In this document: positions 41,838-49,567 of the stretch, piece by piece
How the letters are laid out: every line of letters starts with the position of its first letter
How positions within the stretch are numbered: the first letter of the stretch is position 1
Assembly: GCF_014647675.1 (NCBI RefSeq)
Contig: NZ_BMPQ01000005.1
Span: 179,340 to 243,339 of the forward strand
From: Streptomyces flaveus
Lineage (GTDB): Bacteria > Actinomycetota > Actinomycetes > Streptomycetales > Streptomycetaceae
Length of the DNA stretch: 64,000 nucleotides
Direction: 5' to 3'
Made by a program: the position numbers and the translations under genes
Notes under the pieces: generated by a model
The model's database searches: none
What the model saw: only the letters and a program-made list of their open reading frames with translations
Told to the model about the DNA's origin: nothing

Positions 41838-42790
41838 CCGGCGTCCGGGCGCGCATCGGTGACGGTCCCGGAGTCGGACGGGGCGGCTGTGCCGGTCCCG
41901 GGGTCGGACGGTGCCGCGGTGGCTTCCTCCTCCGCCCAGCGCAGCGCGAGCGCTGTCGCCTTGCGGGCGGCCTCGGCCACCGCCTCGGGACCTCCCTTGG
42001 CCTGCGCCGCCGCGTATCCGACGAGGAACGTCGTCAGCGGTGCCGCGGGCCGGGCCACACCGTGCGCGGCGTCGCGGGCGAGATCGAGCAGGACGCCGAT
42101 GTCGACATCGAGGTCGATGTCCAACTCTTCCTTGACTGCGGAAATCCATTCATCCAACACGTGCCCATGCTCCCTGATACGTGCCCGGGCGGTAGCAACG
42201 TCGTCCCAGGTGTCGCAGTCGAAGGACGCGACGGGATCGGTGATACGGGTGAGGTCGAGCGCACCGGTGAGCAGCCGCAGCGGCAGCCCGGCCAGACCAC
42301 CGTGCTCGGCGTCGAGCGCCGCCAGCTCACGACGCAGCGCCGAACTGCGATACGCGGCCACGAGCGGCTGGTCACGGCCGTCTGAGTCGGTGAGCAGCAC
42401 GCCTTCGGTTTCGGTCGACCGAAGGGCCGCCAGCAGCCGTCGTACCGTCCCCTCGCCGAGGAACGGCAGATCGGCGGAGAGCACCACGACGTACGCCGCC
42501 GAGGTCCGCCGGAGCCCCGCGTCGAGCGCGGCCGGCGGACCCGCGCCGGGCGGGTCCTCGCGCGCCCACAGCACCGGGCGTGCGGTGGCCCTGCGGTCGG
42601 CCACGACCACGGTGGTCGCGGCAGTAGAGCAGGCGGCCAGGACCCGGTCGAGCAGCGGGCGTCCGCCCACGCGCACACCGGGCTTGTCGGCGCCGCCGAG
42701 CCGCCGGGCGGCGCCTCCGGCGAGCACGACGGCGTCGTGTACGTCTACCTCGGGATCGCCGGGATCGCCGGGGAGCTGGTACGTGGTCAC
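41834..42790 (-). CDS. MobA-like NTP transferase fused to a DUF6457-like domain
   Basis: 318 residues from GTG 42790; upstream codons to 42865 look non-coding. The N-terminal MobA/GT-A fold (about 15-210) has VLAGGAARRLGGADKP and the metal-binding SADLPFL. It should transfer GMP to molybdopterin, or act on a related nucleotide. The C-terminal ~100 residues (LDEWISAVKEELDIDLDVD onward) form a small acidic helical domain found as a stand-alone or fused protein in actinobacteria (DUF6457-like). Coupled to moeA by a 4-base overlap. Confidence 0.8.
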   Translation of the reverse strand: MTTYQLPGDPGDPEVDVHDAVVLAGGAARRLGGADKPGVRVGGRPLLDRVLAACSTAATTVVVADRRATARPVLWAREDPPGAGPPAALDAGLRRTSAAYVVVLSADLPFLGEGTVRRLLAALRSTETEGVLLTDSDGRDQPLVAAYRSSALRRELAALDAEHGGLAGLPLRLLTGALDLTRITDPVASFDCDTWDDVATARARIREHGHVLDEWISAVKEELDIDLDVDIGVLLDLARDAAHGVARPAAPLTTFLVGYAAAQAKGGPEAVAEAARKATALALRWAEEEATAAPSDPGTGTAAPSDSGTVTDARPDAG

Positions 42791-42815
42791 CCCACGAGTA
42801 TGCGTGCCACGGCGA

Positions 42816-44357
42816 TCACAGGGAACGCAGGAGTACCGCCGGCTCCTCCACGCAGTCCGCGACATACCGCAGGAATCCTCCGGCCGTGCCGCCGTCGCAC
42901 ACCCGGTGGTCGAAGGTGAGCGAGAGCTGTACGACCTGCCGCACCGCCAACTCGCCCTGGTACACCCAGGGCTTGGGGGCGATCCGGCCGACGCCGAGCA
43001 TGGCCGCCTCGGGGTGGTTGATGATCGGCGTGGAGCCGTCGACGCCGAACACGCCGTAGTTGTTCAACGTGAAGGTCCCGCCGGTGAGTTCCCCTGGCGT
43101 GAGCTTCCCCGTACGCGCCGCTTCGGTGAGCCGCGCGAACTCCGCGCTCAGCGACTCGGCGTCCCGCGTGTGCGCGTCCTTCACGACCGGCACGACGAGC
43201 CCCCGGTCGGTCTGTGCCGCGAACCCGAGGTGCACCTCGTCGAGTTGTACGACCTCCCGGGCGTCCATGTCGACCGTGGAGTTGAGCTCGGGGTAGCGGA
43301 CGAGGGCCGCGGTGCAGATGCGGGCGAGCAGCGCGAGGAGGGAGATCTTCGGTCCTCCGGCCGCATTCATGGCCACGCGCGCGTGCATCAGTTCCGTCGC
43401 GTCGGCGTCCACCCAGCAGGTCGCGTCGGGGATCTCGCGACGGCTGCGGGTGAGCTTGTCGGCGGCGGCACCGCGTACGCCTCGCAGGGGGATGCGGGTG
43501 CCTGCGGCTGCGGGAACGCCTCCCCCGCGCGCGGGAGTCTCGCCGGCGGGCGCGGCAGGCACGCGCGCGTGGGGGGCGACCGAGGGCTCCGACGCCACCG
43601 ACACGTACGGCACGGCCCCGGTCTCCGTCGCCCGGACGTGTGCACCGGCGGCGCGCGCCGCGCGCGCCGCTTGTTCCACGTCTGCCCGCAGAATCAGTCC
43701 TTCGGGTCCGGATCCCGCCAACTCCCGCAGATCCAGGCCGTATTCCCGGGCCAGCCGCCGCACGAGCGGAGAGATCACCGGCACGGGACCGTCGACGCGG
43801 CTTTCGTCTCCGCCGCCCGGCCGGCCCTCGGTGGCCGCCACGTCTTGCGCGAGGCGGCGGGCGGCGGTGTCGTGCGCCGCCGTTCCCACGACAGCGCTGT
43901 TCGCACCGCGGTCGGCTGCCGACGTGTCCGCACCGCGACCGGGAGACGCCACATCCGCACCGCCGGGCCCCTCCGTGGGCCCACCGCGCGGCTGTCGCCC
44001 AGCAATCGCCGGGCCGGTCGGCCGTACCCTTCCGCGTCGCGCGGGCGGCTTTCCCGTGCCGTACCCCACGAGTACGTTGCCGGACCCCTCGTCCGCGTCA
44101 CCGGAGGCGGGTGCTCCGACCGCCACCGTCAACAGCGGTGCTCCGACGGGCAGTTCCGTGCCCTCCTCGCCGAAGCGGGACGTGACCACGCCGCCGTACG
44201 GGCAGGGCACCTCGACCATCGCCTTGGCCGTCTCGACCTCGACGACCGGCTGGTCGACGGCGACGACGTCGCCGACCTGGACGAGCCAGCGGACGATCTC
44301 CGCCTCGGTGAGCCCTTCGCCGAGGTCGGGCAGCCTGAATTCGAGGACCTGGGGCAT
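42816..44357 (-). CDS. bkdC: Branched-chain alpha-keto acid dehydrogenase E2, set 2
   Basis: 513 residues from ATG 44357, which overlaps the E1-beta stop by one base (TGATG). Lipoyl domain with VETAKAMVE (about 5-80), a long, low-complexity linker (about 85-195), a subunit-binding domain (VRRLAREYGLDLRELAGSG) and the acyltransferase core with TFDHRVCDGG. It is a diverged paralogue of the set-1 E2, with a longer linker. Ends 26 bases upstream of the mobA-like gene start. Confidence 0.92.
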   Translation of the reverse strand: MPQVLEFRLPDLGEGLTEAEIVRWLVQVGDVVAVDQPVVEVETAKAMVEVPCPYGGVVTSRFGEEGTELPVGAPLLTVAVGAPASGDADEGSGNVLVGYGTGKPPARRGRVRPTGPAIAGRQPRGGPTEGPGGADVASPGRGADTSAADRGANSAVVGTAAHDTAARRLAQDVAATEGRPGGGDESRVDGPVPVISPLVRRLAREYGLDLRELAGSGPEGLILRADVEQAARAARAAGAHVRATETGAVPYVSVASEPSVAPHARVPAAPAGETPARGGGVPAAAGTRIPLRGVRGAAADKLTRSRREIPDATCWVDADATELMHARVAMNAAGGPKISLLALLARICTAALVRYPELNSTVDMDAREVVQLDEVHLGFAAQTDRGLVVPVVKDAHTRDAESLSAEFARLTEAARTGKLTPGELTGGTFTLNNYGVFGVDGSTPIINHPEAAMLGVGRIAPKPWVYQGELAVRQVVQLSLTFDHRVCDGGTAGGFLRYVADCVEEPAVLLRSL

Positions 44358-45361
44358 CAGTTCTCCGCCTCCCACTGCAGCCGCGCGACCGCGTCCAGGA
44401 TGCGGTCGACGCCGGGCAGATGGTGCCGCTCCAGCATCGGCGGCGGGTACGGGATGTCGAACCCGGCGACCCGCAGCACCGGCGCCTCCAGGTAGTGGAA
44501 GCACCGCTCGGTGACCCGCGCGGCGATCTCCCCGCCCGGTCCGCCGAAGCCCCCGGACTCGTGCACCACGACGGCCCGTCCCGTGCGCCGTACGGACGCC
44601 GTCACCGTCTCGTCGTCGAACGGCACCAGGGAGCGCAGATCGACGACTTCGAGGTTCCAGCCTTCGGCCCGCGCCGCCTCGGCCGTCTCCAGGCAGACGG
44701 GCAGGGACGGCCCGTACGTGATCAGCGTGGCGCTCCGGCCCGAGCGCCGCACCACCGCACGGCCTATCGGTTCAACGGCCGGTGGCTCGTCGGGGTTCCA
44801 GGAATCCTTCGACCAGTACAGGCGCTTGGGTTCGAGGAAGACCACCGGGTCGTCGGAGGCAATGGCGGCGCGCAGCAGCCCGTATGCGTCGGCGACCGTC
44901 GCGGGCGTGACGACATGGAGCCCCGGAGTCGCCATGTAGTACGCCTCGGAGGAGTCACTGTGGTGCTCGACGCCGCCGATGCCTCCCCCGTAGGGGACAC
45001 GGATCGTGAGCGGCAGCGGCATCGCCCCGCGCGTGCGGTTGCGCATCCGCGACACATGCGAGATCAGCTGCTCGAAGGCCGGGTACGCGAAAGCGTCGAA
45101 CTGCATCTCCACGACCGGCCGCAGCCCGTACATGGCCATGCCGACGGCCGTCCCGAGGATGCCCGCCTCGGCCAGCGGCGTGTCCGTACAGCGGTCCTCG
45201 CCGAACTCCTTGGCGAGCCCGTCGGTGACCCGGAAGACACCGCCGAGGGTGCCGACGTCCTCACCCATGACGTGGACGGCCGGGTCGGCGGCCATCGCGT
45301 CGCGCAGCGCGCGGCCGAGGGCCTGCGCCATGGTGGCCGGTTTCACGGCGACCGTGGTCAT
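44357..45361 (-). CDS. bkdB: Branched-chain alpha-keto acid dehydrogenase E1 beta, set 2
   Basis: 334 residues. Motifs parallel set 1: MGEDVGTLGGVFRVTDGL and PYGGGIGGVEHHSDSSEAYY. ATG 45361 overlaps the E1-alpha stop (ATGA). Middle gene of the coupled A-B-C operon. Confidence 0.92.
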   Translation of the reverse strand: MTTVAVKPATMAQALGRALRDAMAADPAVHVMGEDVGTLGGVFRVTDGLAKEFGEDRCTDTPLAEAGILGTAVGMAMYGLRPVVEMQFDAFAYPAFEQLISHVSRMRNRTRGAMPLPLTIRVPYGGGIGGVEHHSDSSEAYYMATPGLHVVTPATVADAYGLLRAAIASDDPVVFLEPKRLYWSKDSWNPDEPPAVEPIGRAVVRRSGRSATLITYGPSLPVCLETAEAARAEGWNLEVVDLRSLVPFDDETVTASVRRTGRAVVVHESGGFGGPGGEIAARVTERCFHYLEAPVLRVAGFDIPYPPPMLERHHLPGVDRILDAVARLQWEAEN

Positions 45362-46509
45362 CGCGGCGCTCCCTCCGACTCGTGGTGACGCTCCTGGGCG
45401 GCCAGTTCGGCCCGCAACTGTGCCTCCTGCTCCAGGAGCTGGGTCGTGGGCCGGTCATAGACGTGCCCGAAGAGGTCCATCGGGTCGAGTGCCGCGTCCT
45501 GGTTCATACGCTCGCGCAGGTCCGCGGCCATCGCTTCGGCGTCCTCGCGCGCGGCCTGCATGCCGACCTCGTCGAGGAGCCCGCGCTCGGTCAGCGCGTG
45601 CTCCAGGAGGGCGATCGGGTCGTGTGCGCGCCAGGCCTCGACCTCTGCGTCGCCGCGGTAGCGCTTGTCGTCGTCGGCGTTCGTGTGGGCGTCCATGCGG
45701 TACGTCACCGCCTCCACGAGCGTCGGTCCGCCTCCCGCGCGCGCGTGGGCCACGGCTTCGCCGAGGACCTGGTGCACCGCGATCGCGTCGTTGCCGTCGA
45801 CCAGGCGGCCCGGCATGCCGTAGCCGACCGCCTTGTGGGCGAGGGAGGGGGCGGCGGTCTGCTTCGCGAGCGGTACGGAGATCGCGAAGCCGTTGTTCTG
45901 GACGAGGAAGACGACCGGGGCCTGCCAGACAGCGGCGAAGTTCAGCGCCTCGTGGAAGTCGCCCTCACTGGTTCCGCCGTCACCCACCAGGGCGAGCGCG
46001 ACCACGTCGTCGCCCTGAAGACGCGCGGCATGCGCGAGGCCAACGGCATGCGGGAGCTGGGTCGCGAGGGGAGTGCACAGGGGCGCGATACGGCGCTCGC
46101 GGGGGTCGTATCCGCTGTGCCAGTCGCCGCGCAGGAGGCCAAGAGCCTGGACGGGGTCGAGGCCTCGGGCGACGGCGGCGAGCGTGTCGCGGTAGCTGGG
46201 GAAGAGCCAGTCGCGCTCTTCGAGGACGAGCGCGGCGGCGACCTGGCAGGCCTCCTGGCCGGTGGAGGAGGGATAGACCGCGAGCCGGCCCTGCTTGGTG
46301 AGGGCGGTGGCCTGCGCGTTGTAGCGACGGCCGCGCACCAGCTCCCCGTACAGACGGCGCAGCAGCCCCGGGTCGGCCTCGGCCGCCGCGTCCGTGCCGA
46401 GGACGCGGTACGGAGCCTCCTCCGGCAACAGGGGTGCGGGGTCGGTGCGGGGCTGCCAGGCAGGCGGCGGGGTGGGCCGATAGGCGCCCCGCTGCTCCAT
46501 GACCGTCAT
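45358..46509 (-). CDS. bkdA: Branched-chain alpha-keto acid dehydrogenase E1 alpha, set 2
   Basis: 383 residues from ATG 46509 with GAGGTG upstream; an in-frame ATG at 46500 is possible. Thiamine diphosphate motif GDGGTSEGD through VQNNGFAIS. It opens the second operon, and a TetR-type operator (46568-46581) lies 59 bases upstream. The divergent neighbour encodes an Lrp/AsnC regulator, a family known to control bkd genes. Confidence 0.92.
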   Translation of the reverse strand: MTVMEQRGAYRPTPPPAWQPRTDPAPLLPEEAPYRVLGTDAAAEADPGLLRRLYGELVRGRRYNAQATALTKQGRLAVYPSSTGQEACQVAAALVLEERDWLFPSYRDTLAAVARGLDPVQALGLLRGDWHSGYDPRERRIAPLCTPLATQLPHAVGLAHAARLQGDDVVALALVGDGGTSEGDFHEALNFAAVWQAPVVFLVQNNGFAISVPLAKQTAAPSLAHKAVGYGMPGRLVDGNDAIAVHQVLGEAVAHARAGGGPTLVEAVTYRMDAHTNADDDKRYRGDAEVEAWRAHDPIALLEHALTERGLLDEVGMQAAREDAEAMAADLRERMNQDAALDPMDLFGHVYDRPTTQLLEQEAQLRAELAAQERHHESEGAPR

Positions 46510-46567
46510 GACGGCACCTCCTCATGGGAGTGGTCCGGCGGCACACCGGATGTGATGCGCCTCACCT

Positions 46568-46581
46568 ACCGATTGTTCGGT
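46568..46581. promoter_or_regulatory. TetR-type operator, site 1 (bkd set 2 / lrp gap)
   Basis: ACCGA-TTGT-TCGGT. It differs by one base in the spacer from the site at 49423-49436 and matches the arms of the one at 54403-54416. Confidence 0.6.
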
Positions 46582-46609
46582 CGTCGGCACATTTTGGCTA
46601 CAGGCAGCT

Positions 46610-46643
46610 CCAGGCTGTGGACAAACGGTTCTCCACAGCCTGG
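46610..46643. promoter_or_regulatory. 12-bp inverted repeat before the Lrp gene
   Basis: CCAGGCTGTGGA (46610-46621) and TCCACAGCCTGG (46632-46643) are perfect complements around a 10-base spacer, 39 bases before the Lrp ATG. It could be a regulator-binding site, possibly autoregulatory, or a leader hairpin. Confidence 0.5.
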
Positions 46644-46682
46644 GATGGACGCAGTACGTCCATGGTATGGAGGCGGGGGGAC

Positions 46683-47183
46683 ATGGCACCTGAACAAATG
46701 GCCGAGGGACCGGAGGGCGGCCGTGCCGAGACTCCTCCGCGTCCGCTGGACGCCATCGATCAGGACATCCTCCAGATGCTGCGCTCCGACGGCCGCGCCT
46801 CGATACGGTCCGTCGCCGAACGCGTCCATGTGTCCCGGGCCAACGCCTACGCGCGCATCAACCGGCTCATCGAGGACGGCGTGATCCTCGGTTTCGGCGC
46901 CCGCGTCAACCATGAACGGGCAGGGAAGGGCGCCGCCGCCTACATCACCCTGAAGATCGTGCAGAACTCCTGGCGCACGGTGCGCGAACAGCTGCGCGCG
47001 CTCCCCGAGGTGGCCCATATCGCCCTGGTCAGCGGGGACTTCGACGTACTGCTCCTGGTGCACACACCGGACAACAGGAATCTGCGCGACCTGGTGCTGA
47101 CCCGCCTCCAGTCCATCCCGGAGGTGCTCAGCACCCGGACCCTGCTCGTCTTCGAGGAGGAGGACGTGGAGCCGGAGGGCTGA
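46683..47183 (+). CDS. Lrp/AsnC family regulator
   Basis: 166 residues from ATG 46683 with GGAGG upstream. The N-terminal HTH (about 20-80) has LDAIDQDILQMLRSDGRASI and VHVSRANAYARINRL. The RAM/AsnC effector domain (about 85-155) ends LSTRTLLVFEEED. It is divergent from the bkd set-2 operon, so it probably controls that operon in response to branched-chain amino acids, as BkdR proteins do in other bacteria. Symbol left blank because orthology cannot be shown here. Confidence 0.88.
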   Translation: MAPEQMAEGPEGGRAETPPRPLDAIDQDILQMLRSDGRASIRSVAERVHVSRANAYARINRLIEDGVILGFGARVNHERAGKGAAAYITLKIVQNSWRTVREQLRALPEVAHIALVSGDFDVLLLVHTPDNRNLRDLVLTRLQSIPEVLSTRTLLVFEEEDVEPEG

Positions 47184-47264
47184 CCGCCACTGCCCTTTCG
47201 CGGCCTGCGTCCCGGCTTCTTCGGAGCATGTGACCCGGCTTCTTCGGGGTGCGCGGTCCGGATC

Positions 47265-47855
47265 TCACTCCTCCTTGCGGAGCCCTTCGAAGACCAACCG
47301 CACGACGGCGTCGGCGACTTCACGCTCGCTCACGCCCCGACCGTCGGGCCGGTACCACTCGACGAGCGAGTTGATCATCCCGAAGACCAGCCTGGTGGCA
47401 AGCCCGAACTCCACGTCCGCGCGGACGTCGCCGTCGGCCGCCGCTTCCTTCATGAGTTCGGCCACCCGGTGGTCGAACTCCCGGCGCCGTTCCAGGGCCC
47501 AGCGCTCGGTGCCGGTGTTGCCACGCACCCGCAGCAGGAGCGTCACGTACGGCAGTTCGGCGGTGAGCACCTCGACCATGCGCCGGGTGACGTACTCCAG
47601 TCGCCGCACGGCACGCCCCACGCGCGCGTGCTCCTCGTCGAGGATCCCGAAGAGGCCGTCCAGCGCCCGGCTGACGGCCCGGCGCAGCAGCTCCTCCTTG
47701 CCCGCGACGTGGTGGTATATCGACGACTTGGAGATTCCGGCCGCCTTGGAGAGGTGCTCCATGGACGTACCGTCGTAGCCGCGGTCGTTGAAGACCCGCA
47801 CGGCGACGGAGAGCAGCGTCTCCGGCGTGTACGTGTCGCGCTTGGCGGTGGTCAT
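47265..47855 (-). CDS. TetR family regulator (candidate regulator of paa/bkd genes)
   Basis: 196 residues from ATG 47855, overlapping the dehydrogenase stop (ATGA). N-terminal TetR HTH (about 12-60): TLLSVAVRVFNDRGYDGTSM, ISKSSIYHHVAGKEELL. The C-terminal helical ligand domain follows. Being coupled to a hydroxyacyl-CoA dehydrogenase and close to paa genes, it resembles the PaaR-type TetR regulators that respond to phenylacetyl-CoA; the ligand is inferred. Three matching palindromes in the window (46568, 49423, 54403) are its likely sites, including one in its own operon promoter. Confidence 0.85.
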   Translation of the reverse strand: MTTAKRDTYTPETLLSVAVRVFNDRGYDGTSMEHLSKAAGISKSSIYHHVAGKEELLRRAVSRALDGLFGILDEEHARVGRAVRRLEYVTRRMVEVLTAELPYVTLLLRVRGNTGTERWALERRREFDHRVAELMKEAAADGDVRADVEFGLATRLVFGMINSLVEWYRPDGRGVSEREVADAVVRLVFEGLRKEE

Positions 47856-49366
47856 GGGGTGCCCTCCCGCTTGTCGGATGCGTACGCATGTCGGTAGAGC
47901 GCGAGGGACGGCGCGTACCGCCCGGAGGGGTCGCGCAGATGCAGTTCCTCCAGGAGGTCGTGCGCCCAGGTCTTGCCGAGCTTTCGGCTCCATTCGAAGG
48001 GTCCCAACGGGTAGTTGACACCCAGGCGCATCGCCGTGTCGATGTCCTCCTCGGTGGCCACTCCCTTGGTGACCGCGTCGTGCGCCAGGTCGATGATGCG
48101 GGCCACGGTGCGGGCGACGATCGACCCGGGTACGTCCCCGATGACGCTGACGTCCTTGCCGAGCGCCTGGAAGAGCCCGATGGCCTCGGCGAGGGTCCCC
48201 GGCCGGGTGTCCTGCGAGGCGGACAGGGCGATCCGGGTCGCCTTCCGGTAGTCGAGCGCCAGATCGAAGTAGACGACGTCACGGAACTCGACGGAGGTCT
48301 GTCCGTCCGCGAGGGCCAGCTGCCCTCCGCCGGGCAGCACCAGGCGGGTGCCGTTGTCCTCCTCGTCCTCGCGGACCTGGATGCTCGCCTCGCGGATCAG
48401 CGGGAGCAGTTCGGCCGCGGGGCCCAGGTCGCCCTCGGCGACGACGTACGCGGGCGGCTGGGCCTTCTCCGCGGTGTGCGGTTCGGGTCGCTCGGCGTCG
48501 TCCCCGTACGCGTACCAGCCGCGTCCCGTCTTGCGGCCGTGCCGGCCCGACTCGACGAGCCGCCGCTGGGCGAGCGAGGGCGTGAACCGCACGTCCTGGA
48601 AGAAGGCTTCCCACACGGAGCGGGTGACCGATTCGTTGACGTCCTGCCCGATGAGGTCGGTCAGTTCGAAGGCGCCCATCTTGAAGCCGCCGGATTCGCG
48701 CAGGACGGCGTCGATCGTGGCGGGGTCGGCGGCCTGGGCCTCGTACACCGCGAAGGCTTCGGCGTAGAAGGGCCGCGCGATGCGGTTGACGATGAAGCCG
48801 GGGGTGTCGGCGCAGGCGACCGGCGTCTTCCCCCAGGCGCGTGCCGTCTCGTACGCGCGCGTGGCCGACGTGACGTCCGTCGCGAACCCGGAGACGACCT
48901 CCACGAGCGGCAGCAGCGGCGCGGGGTTGAAGAAGTGCAGGCCGACGAAGCGGCCGGGGTTTCGCAGGGCGCCGCCGATGGCGGTCACCGACAGGGAGGA
49001 GGTGTTGGTGGCGAGCAGGCAGTCGTCCGTGACGATCTCCTCGAGCTCGCGCAGCAGTTGCTGCTTGACGTCGAGCCGCTCCAGGACGGCCTCGACGACG
49101 AGATGCGAGTCGGCCAGTTCGGCCAGGCTCTCGGCGGGGCTGAGGCGGGTGCGCGCGGCGTCCCGGTCCGCGCCGGTCAGCCGGTCCTTCTCGACCAGCC
49201 GGTCGAGGCGGGCACCGATGGCCTCGGCCGCGGCCTGGGCCCGGCCGGGGACTGCGTCGTACAGCCGTACGGGGTGGCCCGCGACCAGTGCGACCTGGGC
49301 GATGCCCTGGCCTATGGTGCCCGTGCCGACGACGGCCACCGGGTCGGCGAGGTCGAGTGCTGTCAT
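47852..49366 (-). CDS. 3-hydroxyacyl-CoA dehydrogenase (PaaH/PaaC-like)
   Basis: 504 residues, longer than the short 290-residue type because two C-terminal dehydrogenase domains are present. The NAD-binding motif VVGTGTIGQGIAQVAL opens the protein. LATNTSSLSVTAIGGAL and FVGLHFFNPAPLLPLVEV follow, with the catalytic His in the latter. A first C-terminal domain (about 185-290) and a second (about 405-500, VSVIGDVPGSIVARTVARII and NYPLGPFEW) complete it. It would oxidise 3-hydroxyadipyl-CoA in phenylacetate breakdown or another 3-hydroxyacyl-CoA. First gene of the operon with the TetR regulator. Confidence 0.9.
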   Translation of the reverse strand: MTALDLADPVAVVGTGTIGQGIAQVALVAGHPVRLYDAVPGRAQAAAEAIGARLDRLVEKDRLTGADRDAARTRLSPAESLAELADSHLVVEAVLERLDVKQQLLRELEEIVTDDCLLATNTSSLSVTAIGGALRNPGRFVGLHFFNPAPLLPLVEVVSGFATDVTSATRAYETARAWGKTPVACADTPGFIVNRIARPFYAEAFAVYEAQAADPATIDAVLRESGGFKMGAFELTDLIGQDVNESVTRSVWEAFFQDVRFTPSLAQRRLVESGRHGRKTGRGWYAYGDDAERPEPHTAEKAQPPAYVVAEGDLGPAAELLPLIREASIQVREDEEDNGTRLVLPGGGQLALADGQTSVEFRDVVYFDLALDYRKATRIALSASQDTRPGTLAEAIGLFQALGKDVSVIGDVPGSIVARTVARIIDLAHDAVTKGVATEEDIDTAMRLGVNYPLGPFEWSRKLGKTWAHDLLEELHLRDPSGRYAPSLALYRHAYASDKREGTP

Positions 49367-49422
49367 GCTCGCGATCCTCCCGCACGGGGTTTTCCACAGG
49401 TTCAGCGGACCCTCTTGTCCCG

Positions 49423-49436
49423 ACCGATCGTTCGGT
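49423..49436. promoter_or_regulatory. TetR-type operator, site 2 (dehydrogenase / paaN gap)
   Basis: ACCGA-TCGT-TCGGT, 57 bases upstream of the dehydrogenase start and 131 upstream of paaN. Flanking bases (CG before, TAC after) are shared in inverted form with site 3 at 54403. Confidence 0.65.
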
Positions 49437-49567
49437 TACTCTAACTCTGACTGCCCACCCGTCGCCCACCACCACCCTGAACGAGACGCTTCGCGTCACA
49501 CCTCTCAATATTTCCGCCCAGGTCGCGAGCTCAACGAAGAGCTCCAGAGACGAGGAGTTGGTCCCCG

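Noticed and set aside
40620..44495. A very long open frame (about 1,290 codons) on the plus strand
   Set aside because: It is antisense to moeA, the mobA-like gene and bkdC. High-GC DNA leaves such antisense frames open; the translation is low-complexity with no domain.
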